Below, one piece after another: positions 44,908-56,600 of a DNA stretch of 64,000 nucleotides. A program made the translations under genes and the position numbers. The notes under the pieces are model-generated. The model ran no database searches. It worked only from the letters and a program-made list of their open reading frames with translations, and was not told where the DNA came from. Positions within the stretch are counted from its first letter, which is position 1. Each line of letters begins with the position of its first letter. Location of the stretch: assembly GCF_047663525.1 (NCBI RefSeq), contig NC_092589.1, positions 82,558,001-82,622,000 of the forward strand. Direction: 5' to 3'. This DNA comes from Anas platyrhynchos (taxonomy: Eukaryota; Chordata; Aves; Anseriformes; Anatidae).

Positions 44908-47900
44908 ATGAGAGCTTTACGTATAATTCATCCTTTGTGTCTTGAAAAGATTCTCTCCACACTTAGTAATGGAAGATAAAACTGCCTGTAGTTCCCAGCT
45001 GCCCAATCTTTGCTATTATCCCTAACGCAGACAATACAACTGAAAAGAAATGTGCACGGGCTAAACTGATACCAGGACCACTGAATAATGGCTATTGTCT
45101 GTCAAATTTCCACATTGAAAGGATTAGAGTAAAGCATGGTCTAACTAAGTGAGATGCTGCCCTCCTGAAATTTAAAGAACTGCAAAATGCATTTACAAAC
45201 AGCAAGACTTTAGCACTATAAAAATTAAAATGTAATCCAGTATCACAGTAAGCTGATTAATTCCTTTACGAAAAAAAAGACATTTGAAATAACGCATTGG
45301 GGTCATTATTCTCCTGGTTAGAGGAATTACTGTTTCAGATGAAGTGAGAACAGTGGGGAGAGACACCAGACATGAGCAGGATGAGTTGCTGCTCATTGTG
45401 TCCAGTTCTTGTGGCCATATGGGGTGACCACAGGTGAGGAGGGGAGGACCCAGCTTTCCCAAGGCAGCTGGTGCCTGGATATCACACATCATCATGTGGC
45501 ATGCATTGATTTGGGCTAGAAGAAGCCATCCTCTGCTGTGTGGGACAAGTCCTTCAGCTGGCTCCCTTTAGTCAGGCTCTACTCCACAAGCCGACCAAGG
45601 CCCTAGACAGTAAATGCCCTCAATAACTTCCCAAAGCACTCAGCAGAAAAGCTCCAGGCTCTTGGTTCCTAAGAGATGCTCAAGGTCAGCCATGGCTGTC
45701 CATACAATGTTCTCCAAATAAACCATGCCTTATGCCACCAGCTTTTGACGCTAACCTTCATTGTCTCTATAGAAGAAGACTTCACCTGCCCATGTATATC
45801 AGCTGTGGGGTCACAGGTAGCAAGCAGCACAGCTGGAAGCCCTGCTGTGCTATGCTGGGATTGCTGTGGGCACGATGTGGTGGGGCCCAGCCAGTGACTG
45901 ATTTCCAAGCAGATTTGATGGCCTGTGTATGGCTGGCAGCAGCAGGACCCAGCCCTGAAGTGGGGGGATCCCCACAAGCCATGGGGCAGTGGAGTGGGGT
46001 GGTGGCGTGTGGTGATGTAGCTGTTTTGGCAAAAAGTTTGGATTCGGTTCCAGCCACCTGTGTCATTAGCTGGTCCTTAGCCAGCCTTTCACGGGGCACT
46101 CATATCACATTGATGTGCCATGAAGGGTATTCCCCATGCCTGCCTTCGGAGACCCCCTAACCAGGGCAGCCTCGTGTTGCCTGTTCCTCAGAGCAAATAG
46201 AAAGCCCTTAGAAGATGACTAGAAGATTGATTTCTGCCTTTTAGTAAACATACATGACTCATCTTAGCCAGCTGTCCAAATGGGATTGCTCCCACAAGAC
46301 TTTCGGGGTGCTCTGAATGTTGATATGTGCCCTTGCAACCAAAGAAATTAGCTTAGGAAATGTGCCTGGGAACCCAATCCGTGGAAAATGCATATAAATG
46401 ATGTGGAAAAAAAAATAAAGATTTTACTGCTCTACTTGTCACACAGATTTATAGAAGAAAATTGTGTGTTTAGCTTAGAGGGAATTCAGAGAGGGAAATG
46501 AAAGAACAAGTTAATTGTAACGACAGTTTGAATTACTTGAACAAATATATTTTGGGAAATGGGGCAGAACTCTACCCTCCTGGCTCTTTCCATTTTATCT
46601 GGATTTTTATTACGGTCCAAATTCATTTCAACCATAAAATTTTAAACCTTTCTTATATAGGTGCATAATAAACACATATTAAAGGTAGGGCTGGGAGGAG
46701 ACCTTCAGTGCCTCAAGCTGACTGTAATCGCAATGGCCTCCAAGTAAATACGTGCATTTTTGTCATCTACAGTTTCAGTTATGTTGTTCCACAAAATAGG
46801 AAAGGCAGAATTAATCAGCCCAGAGGTGGGGAGACAAGACACTTTCCAAGGAGCTGGGCAAGAGAAAGACCACATCACCGCAGCAAGAAGTAGCCTTGGC
46901 ATCTCACACACGTTGCTGGGTGCTCGATGTGGTGCTGAGGAAGACTTTGTAAGACCATGGGGAGGGAAGTCTGCTCAAGCTGGGTCTGGAGACTGTAAGC
47001 AGCTCAGACGGTCACCCCCAGCTGTGAGCATGAAATGACTGCAAACTGCCTCCCCCGGGGTGGTAACAAAGAACATTTCCTCAACCCATGGTCCCATACG
47101 CTGTGCCCCTGCAGGCACCCTTTCTTTGTGGGGTTGGTGTTGCCAGATGGCTCTGATCTGCCCCAAGGATGGAGAGTGGAAAGAAAGGTTTCTCTTCCTC
47201 ACAGGGCAGGGTGGGAGGCTCTGTATTTGTGTTTCGTCCATGAAGGAGATCAGTGCGGTTCTGCAGATGTGATGGGTGTTTGCAGGATTTTGCTGCCAGA
47301 TTCCTGGCACATCGGAGCTCCCTTTCCTCGTGTTGATGGCCCTGGGAGGAGGAGGAGGAGCCCTTGCTTCACAAGGCTGGCTAGTTTGGAGAGGGGCAGG
47401 TGTACGGCACAGAAAGCAAGGACAGGATCGAAATGGGAGGCCTTGCTGATTACGTGGGGCCAAATGGTCTGCCCCAGGCTCTCAGGCACTCTGTGCCCTA
47501 AATGACCAAGGAAGTGAAAACTGTAACTCAATTAGGAACTGAGCTGTTAGTTGGAAATGGCACTTGCCAAGCTGCCCGGAGCCCACCCCAGCATTCATAC
47601 AGCATGAGGCTGGGGCACGAGCTCAGTGTGTGTCATTCAGACATGCCTGATGCCTGACATGATGCTGCCCAGGGCTGATGCTGCCCCTGGCTAGCCCTTC
47701 CCCAAGCTCAGCCTCCCATGGAAGGGCTGTCCCACCTCCTAAATGTGGCTTCCTTAAAAAAAAAAAAAATATATTTTTTTTTTTAAATAAATCATGGCTG
47801 TTATGTTTCTGCTTCTCTCCTTTAGTCCTCTGGGAGCTGACATAAACACTACAGCGTGTCAATATTCTTCCCACGTCACAGCTGGTGACGAAAGTCACCC

Positions 47901-50900
47901 ATCAAAATGTGTGACTAACAGCTCCAGTGCTCTGCCAGAGGAAGAGATCACCGAGGCTGCTTTTCAAGTACAAACCCCACCCGCAAGGCTACTTCCTTAC
48001 CACATCCATCTATTCAACCAGTTGGTTTAACCAGGCTAATTGGTAGGAGATAAAACGACTTTGTACAAACAAACAAACAAAATATTATGTCTGAGGCACT
48101 TGAAGTCCAGAATTTCATGCCTGAGACTCTCAAGAGTGTGGATGCTGCAGTACAGCCCGGTGTCGACACACCTTTATGTGCCACCCTCTCTCCACATGTT
48201 TCAGAGGGCCAATTCAGGCTTGTAGATCCTGGTTGTCTAGTTATACTCGGCACGGGGGTGTCTGCACTGCCTTTTGTGCCAGCTCCCATCTCTCTCCCTG
48301 AGCCTGGACGTGCCCAAACACCGTGAGCGCTTTGCCCATGCCCTCCCCTCTTCCTGCTTTCAGGTAACCAGCTCAGCGGGGATGACTTCACACTTTGCTG
48401 CCAAGCAGCCTCCCCTCCAGCCATCTTCTGCTGTCTGCCATGCCCCTTGTTTCTGCCCAACACGAATTTGATTATTTATTTATCTATGTTTTCGGTGTAT
48501 GGGTTTTTAAACTATTTCATTAAGCGCTTTGTTATGCTGCATGGAGGTTACCGCTCATCCATGAGCAGCATCCCTCATCTCTCCCGTAACACCTGCTAAC
48601 CCCTCCTGACAGCCCAGAAGTGAGGAGTTGCTGAACATTTACAAAATTACTACAGGGGAGACCAAATCCCAATCCTGACTTGAATAAACTCTCACACAGA
48701 AGTGCCTCATCCCGCAGCCAGGCAGCACAGCGGAGGGCAGAGGGCCGGGCCCTGCCCTCACCCCCTGCAGCACTGCTTGCGTGGGCAGGCAGGCTGCGAG
48801 CTGGGCCTCTGAACGCCTGGGATATGTATAAGTGCATTTTCATATTACATCTAACGTAATAAGTCAGCTAAATGCCCCCAGTCCGGGGAGGGCGGCATGT
48901 TAATAAACCCTCGTTACCAACAGTTGACAGTTGGTTAGCACAGATTAATCCCTAATGAAGAAAAAACCTCTTTATGTAATGTAACGCTTCTGGCCGTGGA
49001 TCAGGGGTTGCAATCATCCACCCACACCTGACCTCTAAATCCGGCTTTGTTCCACCACAGGAAAAATAGACCCCAAAAATATGTACTTGGAGCTCAGGCC
49101 GTATCACTTGGACCCAAACTCCACAATATGCTACAGAACAGCACAGGGAGGCAGGAGGGGACCTGGACACACCGGGGTGACATGGCCACGTGTGAAACAG
49201 CCAGCAGAAAGCAGGAGGCCCATGGGGTTTGGCAGGGGACACCATGGGGCCACCCTGCAGGGCAAGGGTCCAAGGCATTCTCCCGGAGCTGTGGGATGAA
49301 AAATAAAACCAACCAGAGAGCCAAACCCGCTGAAACATCATTAAATAATGCCTATAATAACTTTGGTTGTGAAGAAGTAAAATCGCTATGGTTATCCCAA
49401 GGGTACTGATACAATTAAAGTGATTCACACACAAGAAAGGGAAAGAGTTACACCTGTGAGTGCTGGCTTTTACTGCTCTTTCATCTTACTCATCACCTGG
49501 TAGGAGCCAGCCTACCGGTTTTCTGATGGTCTCACAGAAAATATGTGGAAGGAAGGTTATAACTGGAGTATAAAGCAAGAATTACTTTATTTTACTTCAC
49601 CGTTTTGTATTTTTCAATGCTTTGACTTACACAAAATGAATGCTCCTAAGGTGGGAACCCCCCCAAGGTGTGCCATGTAAATAGGCGAGGACAGATGAGA
49701 CTCATCTCTCCTGAGCAGGTGAAATGGGAAGAGACAGGGACGGCTGGGGTGTCTCAGATTATGTCTGTGTGTTTTTTCTTCTTTCCATTTCTCCTTGCAT
49801 TCCTGCAGTGATGCCAGGCTGCAGAGAGCGGATTAAACCTGGAGGAGGTGTGAGAACAAAGCCAGCCCTGTGCAGGCGAGGACTTCAAACAGCCAGAAGG
49901 GCTGGTGCGGGGACACTGTCACGGCGGAGACTTCCAGAGAGTTAATCACAACGGGTGATTAACACTGCCGCTAATTGCTGCTGCCACAGAGAGGCCGAGT
50001 GCTGCATGTCTCTGAGACACTGAGTCGAGCTCTTTCCATTTGCATACATTTGTGGGAAGGGGCCCTGAATGGTGGCAGCACACAGCACAATCCAGCTCCT
50101 TTTTGCCTGCACGTGATGTAGTGGAGATTGCAGGCCTCGCTAAAAACCATCAGCAAATGTTGTGGTGCTGACACAAGGTGAGCAGTGAGACATAAAACAT
50201 CGGGTTATTGACATCAGGGATGGAACAGCTCCACTAGATCATCTTAATCATCTCTCAGAAATGCTGGATTTCTTCTAATTTGGGGCCTGTGAAAGATGTT
50301 GCTGTTAGCAGGCTGCCAGCCTGGGGACTGTGAAGGGCTTTTGTGGGCCTGGCACACTGGCCAGTGTCTGTAATGCTGCATGGAAAGGGGAGATCCTCTA
50401 AGGAGCTGCAGAAGCCATGTGCAAAAAGCATGCACAAATTAATAAAAGACATTTTTAAAATTTTCTCTGGCACTAGAGGAAGACAAAAAAGCACAGACAA
50501 CATTTGGCAGAAATGCCAATGTCTTCTTGGGCTTTGGGGTTTTAAAAGAATCAGGTCAACAGGAGCACATCCCAGGCCTCTTGGTAACTCTTGCAAAGTA
50601 CACTTTTGGAAAAAATGCACAGTTCCATTTTCTACGGTGATTGTATGGCATGTAATACAGGAAAAAGAGTGATCATATTTCCATTTTTGAACAACTTTTT
50701 TTTTTTTTTCGCCTCAGAGAAAAAAAAAACTCTCTCAGAGTTTTCCCACACTACCCCCAGTTTTATGGGCCTTTAGCATGTTTCCTCTCCTCTGCCTTCC
50801 CCAGAGGGCACCAGGAAGGTGTTGTTTCTTCCAGACACAAGTACACATCTAACTATGGTCTCTTTTTCATGCTGAGGTGCACTCCCCGGATACACCAAAG

Positions 50901-51220
50901 CACCCGTCACCTCCCAGACAGGAGGCTGGGGGTCTGGAGATGCCCACCAGCTCTCTGCCCTGGGAAACCCTCCTGCTGGGCAGCCAGGGAGGGTGGTTGC
51001 AGAGCTGCCTGTGTCCAGCAGGTGGGAGCCTGCCTGCACTGCTGCCTGCCTGTATTTCTGCCTGCTCAACCCAAAAACCACTTGCCTGCACCGCTGGAAA
51101 CCAGCGCTGCTCCAGCTGCAGGAAGCTGGCAACACTGGCAGGGAAAAAAAGTACCAAGCTGGTGTTCTGGATGGAAAAGCACAGGAAAAATAGAGTGAAC
51201 AATATTACAAATTCCGTCTT

Positions 51221-51246
51221 TTGTTTTGTTTTGTTTTGTTTTGTTT
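51221..51246. repeat. (TTTTG)n simple repeat
   Basis: About five TTTTG units in intergenic sequence. Confidence 0.85.
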
Positions 51247-53025
51247 CCTTCTCTTTTATGCATTTATACCCCAATGGAAATGAAAATTGCAGATGATCCT
51301 GACTGTGATTACAGGAACAGCCAAAAGGTTTGGTGCTGGGTGTAAGAGCCATATCCCATCCCCAGGACCAGTGCCATAGGGGAGCAAGCAGCCAGCACTG
51401 CTGGCAGAAGCGGGGTGACCTCAATGCAGACATGTCCTGGGGGACAGGCGGTGACTCAGGGCTGCATTGTCTTAAAACTGAGGTGGTAAAGAGAGGACAG
51501 ACACAGGAAGAGGACAAATGAGCAGAAAGCAACGATGTGAGATCGCACAAAACCCATATTCATTATTTTAGGGCATTAGTTGAGGCTTTCCTCTTTTATG
51601 GGTGTGCCTAATAAGTCTTAGCTCCACCATTCTGCTAGTGTGCTTGAGAGGAAGGGAACATCCAGTTCTCTATTTTATGTGGCAATTGAGCAATGCAAGA
51701 TAAACACTGCCTGACAGACCTTTTGTGCCCCAGTTCCCCCAGCACTGCTCTCTCATACACTCCAGTGGCTCTGCAGTGGCTTCAGCATGTGACCGCTTTA
51801 GTTGGATGTGTATAGATTCATATGACTGGCTTTGACCTGGTTTGGAAGGGAAAATAAGAAACAATGATGAAACCACGTGGGTAAGTAGAAAGAAAAAAAA
51901 AATTGTGTTTTTTCTGCAACACAGCTCATCTACCACATTACAATCCCAACACCGCAGCTCCTTCCGTTTCAACATCTGGCACTCTATTTTTCTGTGCAGC
52001 TTTTGCTCGTGGCAGGTCAAGGCCTCTCTGCCCTTGCTGAGCTGGCTGTCCCCTGCTGAATCACTGCTCCCTGATCAGCATGGGAAGCGCTGCTTCGCCC
52101 AGTAATGGTGACAGAACATGGAGAAGGCTTTTGGAAAAGGCTTTTTTGCTTTCCATGAGGGACAGACCCACTCTCAGTGATGCTCAGCAAGAGGCAACAG
52201 TCGTAAGATGCAGCAAAGAAAATTCCAGCAAAATACAAGGAAAAAGCTGCTCACGGAGGCTGTGGAAATGCCACCCTTGGAGGTGAAATTCAACGGTACA
52301 GGGCCCTGAGAATCCTGGTGTAAGTTGAAACTCTCAGGTGTAAGAGCAGAAAGCACCCTCAAGACTTTCTTTTAGTAGATCATTCAGGAAAACAAGCCTG
52401 TTGCTTGTATACTGATCAGAAAAGAAATGCAAACTTTAATACTTCACCTTAAGACTCAGTTCATACTTGTATGAAGACTCAAATGTTCTTGCAGACCAAA
52501 TGGAGAAATTAAAACCACAGCATGGGATAAATACATCTGCTCTAGACTGTGGTTACTTCAATAAATTATCTGACTCCCAAGCAGTTTCTTGGAATAGCAA
52601 GAAACCAGCTTCCAAGGCTGATGGTTTCACATCAAAGCCCAGCTGCTTTATGACATTGATGTCATATCAAAAAAAAAAATCTGACTAAAACCACAATATT
52701 TTGTGCTGCAAAATGAATGTCAAGATTCTACTGATAAAAAAATGTAAATGAGATGAAGACCAAAATTAATAAAAGTTCTGTTCCAAGCACAACTCCGTGA
52801 CACCACAGAGGCCTGAAGTGAATAGCTGCTTCTGGTCATGCAGAAATGACAGGATTAAAAATCCTGACTTGTGAGGTCAGCTGAACCCCTGAAAATCCCT
52901 GAGTTTCTCCTGAGAAAACTCAGCAGCCTCCATGGAGGCCCTGGGCGAAGAGGAGGCTGAGCCAGGCAAAGGATCCTTACATTTAATAGGGTTGTGTGCT
53001 GCTCTCCCTTACTGACAGGACATTG

Positions 53026-53032
<7 letters not shown>

Positions 53033-53057
<25 letters not shown>
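53033..53057. repeat. Poly(A) tract, 25 bases
   Basis: An uninterrupted A-run shortly before the old CR1/L3-like fragment. Confidence 0.9.
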
Positions 53058-53144
53058 GAGATTCTAAAGAGAATAAATGATATACCAGCAGGTACCAAGT
53101 GTCTTCTTTGGTAAAAGTAGGAAATATTATCACCAGGTGTAGAG

Positions 53145-53640
53145 CATTTGGTAAGACCTCATTTCCAACATTTTGTACAATTCTGGTTAGTTATGTTGAA
53201 GAAATATGTATGTGAACAGGTACAGGGGTAGGGAAGGACTTCTAGGATGGTTAGGGAAATGGAAAGGCTGTCTAACAAGGAGAGAATTAAAGAGCTTTTC
53301 TTGTTGAGCCTTGCAAAATCACAGCTGTGAAGGCATATGATTTCTGTCGGTGAACACTTCAGGAAGGATAATTGCCAGACAAGGAGAATTACCGGTGTCA
53401 AAGGGTAAGCTGGTACAGGTTTATATGAATCGAGCTCATCATGAATAATGCAAAACTGGAAACTAGAAAGCTTCTGACCATATTGAAGACCTGCGTTACT
53501 CACCAAGGAGTGAGATCAGAGAAGCTAAAGTGTTCCAAGATGGGGCTCGATGAGTTTATGGAGAAGAGCTTGCAGGCTTTGGGCATCCATTCTCTTGGTT
53601 TCTGTACAAGGATGCTGCAAGGAGGGCTGGTGCAAGGGAA
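53145..53640 (+). repeat. Ancient CR1/L3-like LINE remnant
   Basis: The + strand translation, with stops, shows the order of the CR1 ORF2 C-terminal region: IRPHFQHFVQFWL (family: VRPHLEYCVQFW), then MVREMERLSNKERIKELFLL and SLAK (family: [17 protein letters not shown]). Divergence is much higher than in the other CR1 copies, so it is an old element of the CR1/L3 group. Its end is not clear. Confidence 0.6.
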
Positions 53641-56600
53641 GCTGATGGGTGTAAATTGTTTGGATCACATGGATTTAAGACACACACTTCAGTATTGAGC
53701 TTGTCACCTTCAAAGTCTGGGACACTGCCGCACTTGCTCTTCTTCACAGGTGTCACTTGGGTGACAGAAGGGGCAGTGGGTCTTTGTCTTCTGATGGTGC
53801 TGGCCCCTGAGGAACCCCCTCATTCTGCAGAGGGACAAGCAGGATGCTCTAGTACTCTAGAAGCTCTACAGATATACTAAGCTTGCTCATTTGCAATGGC
53901 ACTGATCTCTGTGCTACATAATTGTCTGCTGATTCCTGCACTCTTGCAGTCTCTTGCTGCGAAACAAGACCTCTCATTAATATTTTATTTCAGTTAATTA
54001 TTATGATCAGACTGATGTTTTACTAATTACAGTCTTCTGTCTTCCCGTATTACACCATATGCTATCTGCAGACAAGGAGATAGAGGAGCAGAAGCTAAGC
54101 TGGAGGAAATACACAGTGTGTTTCACTGAAGATCCAGCCCACCAGTCATATAGAGACATTAACAAGAGCTGGAAGCCAAACTGGGCAAATGAATGCTTCA
54201 CTAAACTGAGGTTGTGGGAGACAACAAAGCAGGCAATTCATTCAGTTAAAATAAATAATAATAAATCTAAGCTCAAATCCAAGCGATATCTGGCATAAGC
54301 ATTTCTGACAGGAAATATATTGGTTGAGAAAATAACTCCAGGACAGAGCCATGGCACTGCAGTGGGGTTACGCTTCTTGGCAGCAGGCTAAAGGGAGACA
54401 CAGCTGGGCACGTCTGCTGTGGCATTTCTGTTTTGTTACACATCTGAAGACCGAGGATTGTTGGTACCTTGAGTGCCAGAGGCAGGAACCAGCTGTGGTG
54501 GTGAAACTATCAGACAACTTTATCTGTGCAATTTGGTAGAGTCTTTTCATCTGCAATAGCACATCCAGAAGCTTTTAGAAGATGGCCATAGGAATCAGAA
54601 TGGCGTGATATAGATTTGTGGTTCCTATTTGCTGTTCTCCTCCTATTTATGCCATGCTGGTGTGTTTCTGTGCAGTTTATAATACACTTCACTTCTTCAT
54701 TTTTTTTTTAATTGCTGCTTTGAGACATCAATGTTATGGTGATGAAGATCGGTAGCAGAGGAGAAGGAGCCAACTGGTAATTTTCCAAATGACTGTATAA
54801 TTCACAGAGCTTCAGTACATCCAAGTGTCAGACTAAAGCCATTTCAGCACAGAAATTCAAGGAATATTGCTGTTAGAGCTGCCCAGATCTGCAGTCATAC
54901 TCCAACGTCAGTCCAAAACCATGAAATACCTCAGAATTGACAGAGCTGGAAATGTTGCAGCACATTCACAGTGGAGAACAAAAGCTGCTGGATTTCTTTG
55001 TGCCAAGAGCAAAAGTCTGCAGTGACTCCAGAGAGGGGAAACACGTAGGAAGCTGCTGGGACATATTATCCGTGGACATTCAACATCTGAGACTCCATGA
55101 GAACAAAGCAAGAATAGAAGTATGTGACTTGCTAATGTTAACCACACACGTCATAGACTCTGCCCATTCAGAAAATAAAAAAAATAAAATAATAAAATAA
55201 TAAAAAGAGTAAATAAAATCTTTGCCTAGCTGTTAGAATATCCAAACCTGTCTTAGGCTTGCAGGTTTTTGGGTTCAGGCTGGCTCTCACAAGTCCCCGA
55301 GGAGCAACCCATGGTGCAAATATTTGTGTGGCAGCCAGCTGCACCTGGCTGATGTCAGACAGCCACCTCCTGATATAACGTGCCGTTTCCTGGAAACTCT
55401 TCCCCCTCAGCCCTTGATGGTTGGCTTGGATGTAGCTATCAGCACTGCAGATAGGTAATTTGGACAGATGAGCCCCTCCATAGTACAGGCTGAGAGGTGC
55501 AGAGTGCTTTGGATGCAGTCCAGAGGCTGCCAGTCGACTCTGTCGCTCAGAAGTGTCTCTCTCAGTTGTCCCATTCATGTGCTCATGGCTGATGTTATGC
55601 AGATGGCTAGTGTTCGACTGAAAAAGTTAAAACTGACGCTGAAGCTGCAAGTGAAATGTGGGGATGCTAGGAGTGATGGCCAGGCAGATTTGTGGCTGGT
55701 TGGTGGGTCTGTCAGATGGACGTCCATGAAGTGGGTGATTCCAAGGTGATGGTGACCCCAAGGGAAGTCCTCTTGAGACCAGATGTGTAGACAGAAACTT
55801 TACATTGACTAAGGAAAAAGCATGCAAAGATTTTAGAGAAAGAAAACATACTGAAGCACACAGAAGTGTATGTGAAAAGCTGGTGGATTTTGGTAAAAAC
55901 AGAGAGCTGAAAGTTAGCTTATGAAGTCCAGGTTCCTGAGCACAGGCAGCACTGAATGAATTACCTCAAAACCAAACAAGTTTCCTGTAAGCACACAGAC
56001 CGTGTAGAGTGTGTCCTGCTAAGGCCATCTTCAGGTCATATAAGAGTATTTTTGACAGAGCAATTGCAGAAAAATTACCTAATTATGTTCTGCATAAAGC
56101 AACAGAAAGCCATGGAACTGGCAAGGTGCTCAAAGCTTGCTGGGAATCTCAGTAACAACACCGAGTTATCCAAGACGTTTCACACTGGGCACATTTCAGG
56201 AACACAGCTCTAGATCATGAGAGCCAGCAATGGAGAGAACTTCTGTGCAGGCTTTCAACAATTATCACTACCAAATTCAGCAAAGGTTGTCAGATCCGAA
56301 CAAATTTGTCTTTGAAAAGCATTGCTATGATTTGCCACATTAGCTGGTGCCAGTAAAGAATTGTTCTGAGCCTGGCTCAGTGACTGCTTGAGCATCCAAC
56401 CTGCTCATTGCTGCATTGCCTGCTGGACTTCCCCAGATTTATCCTTGCCTGAGAAGCAGCCCGTGTCCTTCAGAAAAGTGTACCATCTTCAGTTAAAGAA
56501 CTGGAAAAAGGGGGGAGTTTTCCAATAAATTCTCCATCGATTTTCAGAATTTCTCCTCCCTGTGCTAAAATGATAAGCCACATTCTTGTCTTCTAGATGC

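Larger units (their letters stand above)
42710..48480. other. Intergenic region, GABRR2 side
   Basis: Between the rho genes. It holds a MIR-like SINE tail (43338-43455), a TA/CA simple repeat (about 44143-44190) and a 17-bp duplicated phrase (44872-44907). Open frames up to about 160 codons around 46975-47505 overlap on both strands and have no recognisable domain. Confidence 0.7.
48481..53139. other. Intergenic region, middle part
   Basis: Mixed-composition sequence with a homeodomain-type motif cluster near 48943-48958, a (TTTTG)n stretch at about 51221-51246 and an A-run of 25 at 53033-53057. The long - strand frame at 50867-51550 has no recognisable domain. No gene is supported. Confidence 0.7.

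Noticed and set aside
46684..46715. GGGAGGAGACCTTCAGTGCC resembles the CR1 - strand terminus
   Set aside because: Only about 20 bp resemble it and the downstream CR1 landmarks are absent.
50867..51550. 227-codon open frame on the - strand
   Set aside because: Crosses a (TTTTG)n repeat and overlaps open frames on the other strand. No protein family is recognised, so it is more likely chance in GC-rich sequence.
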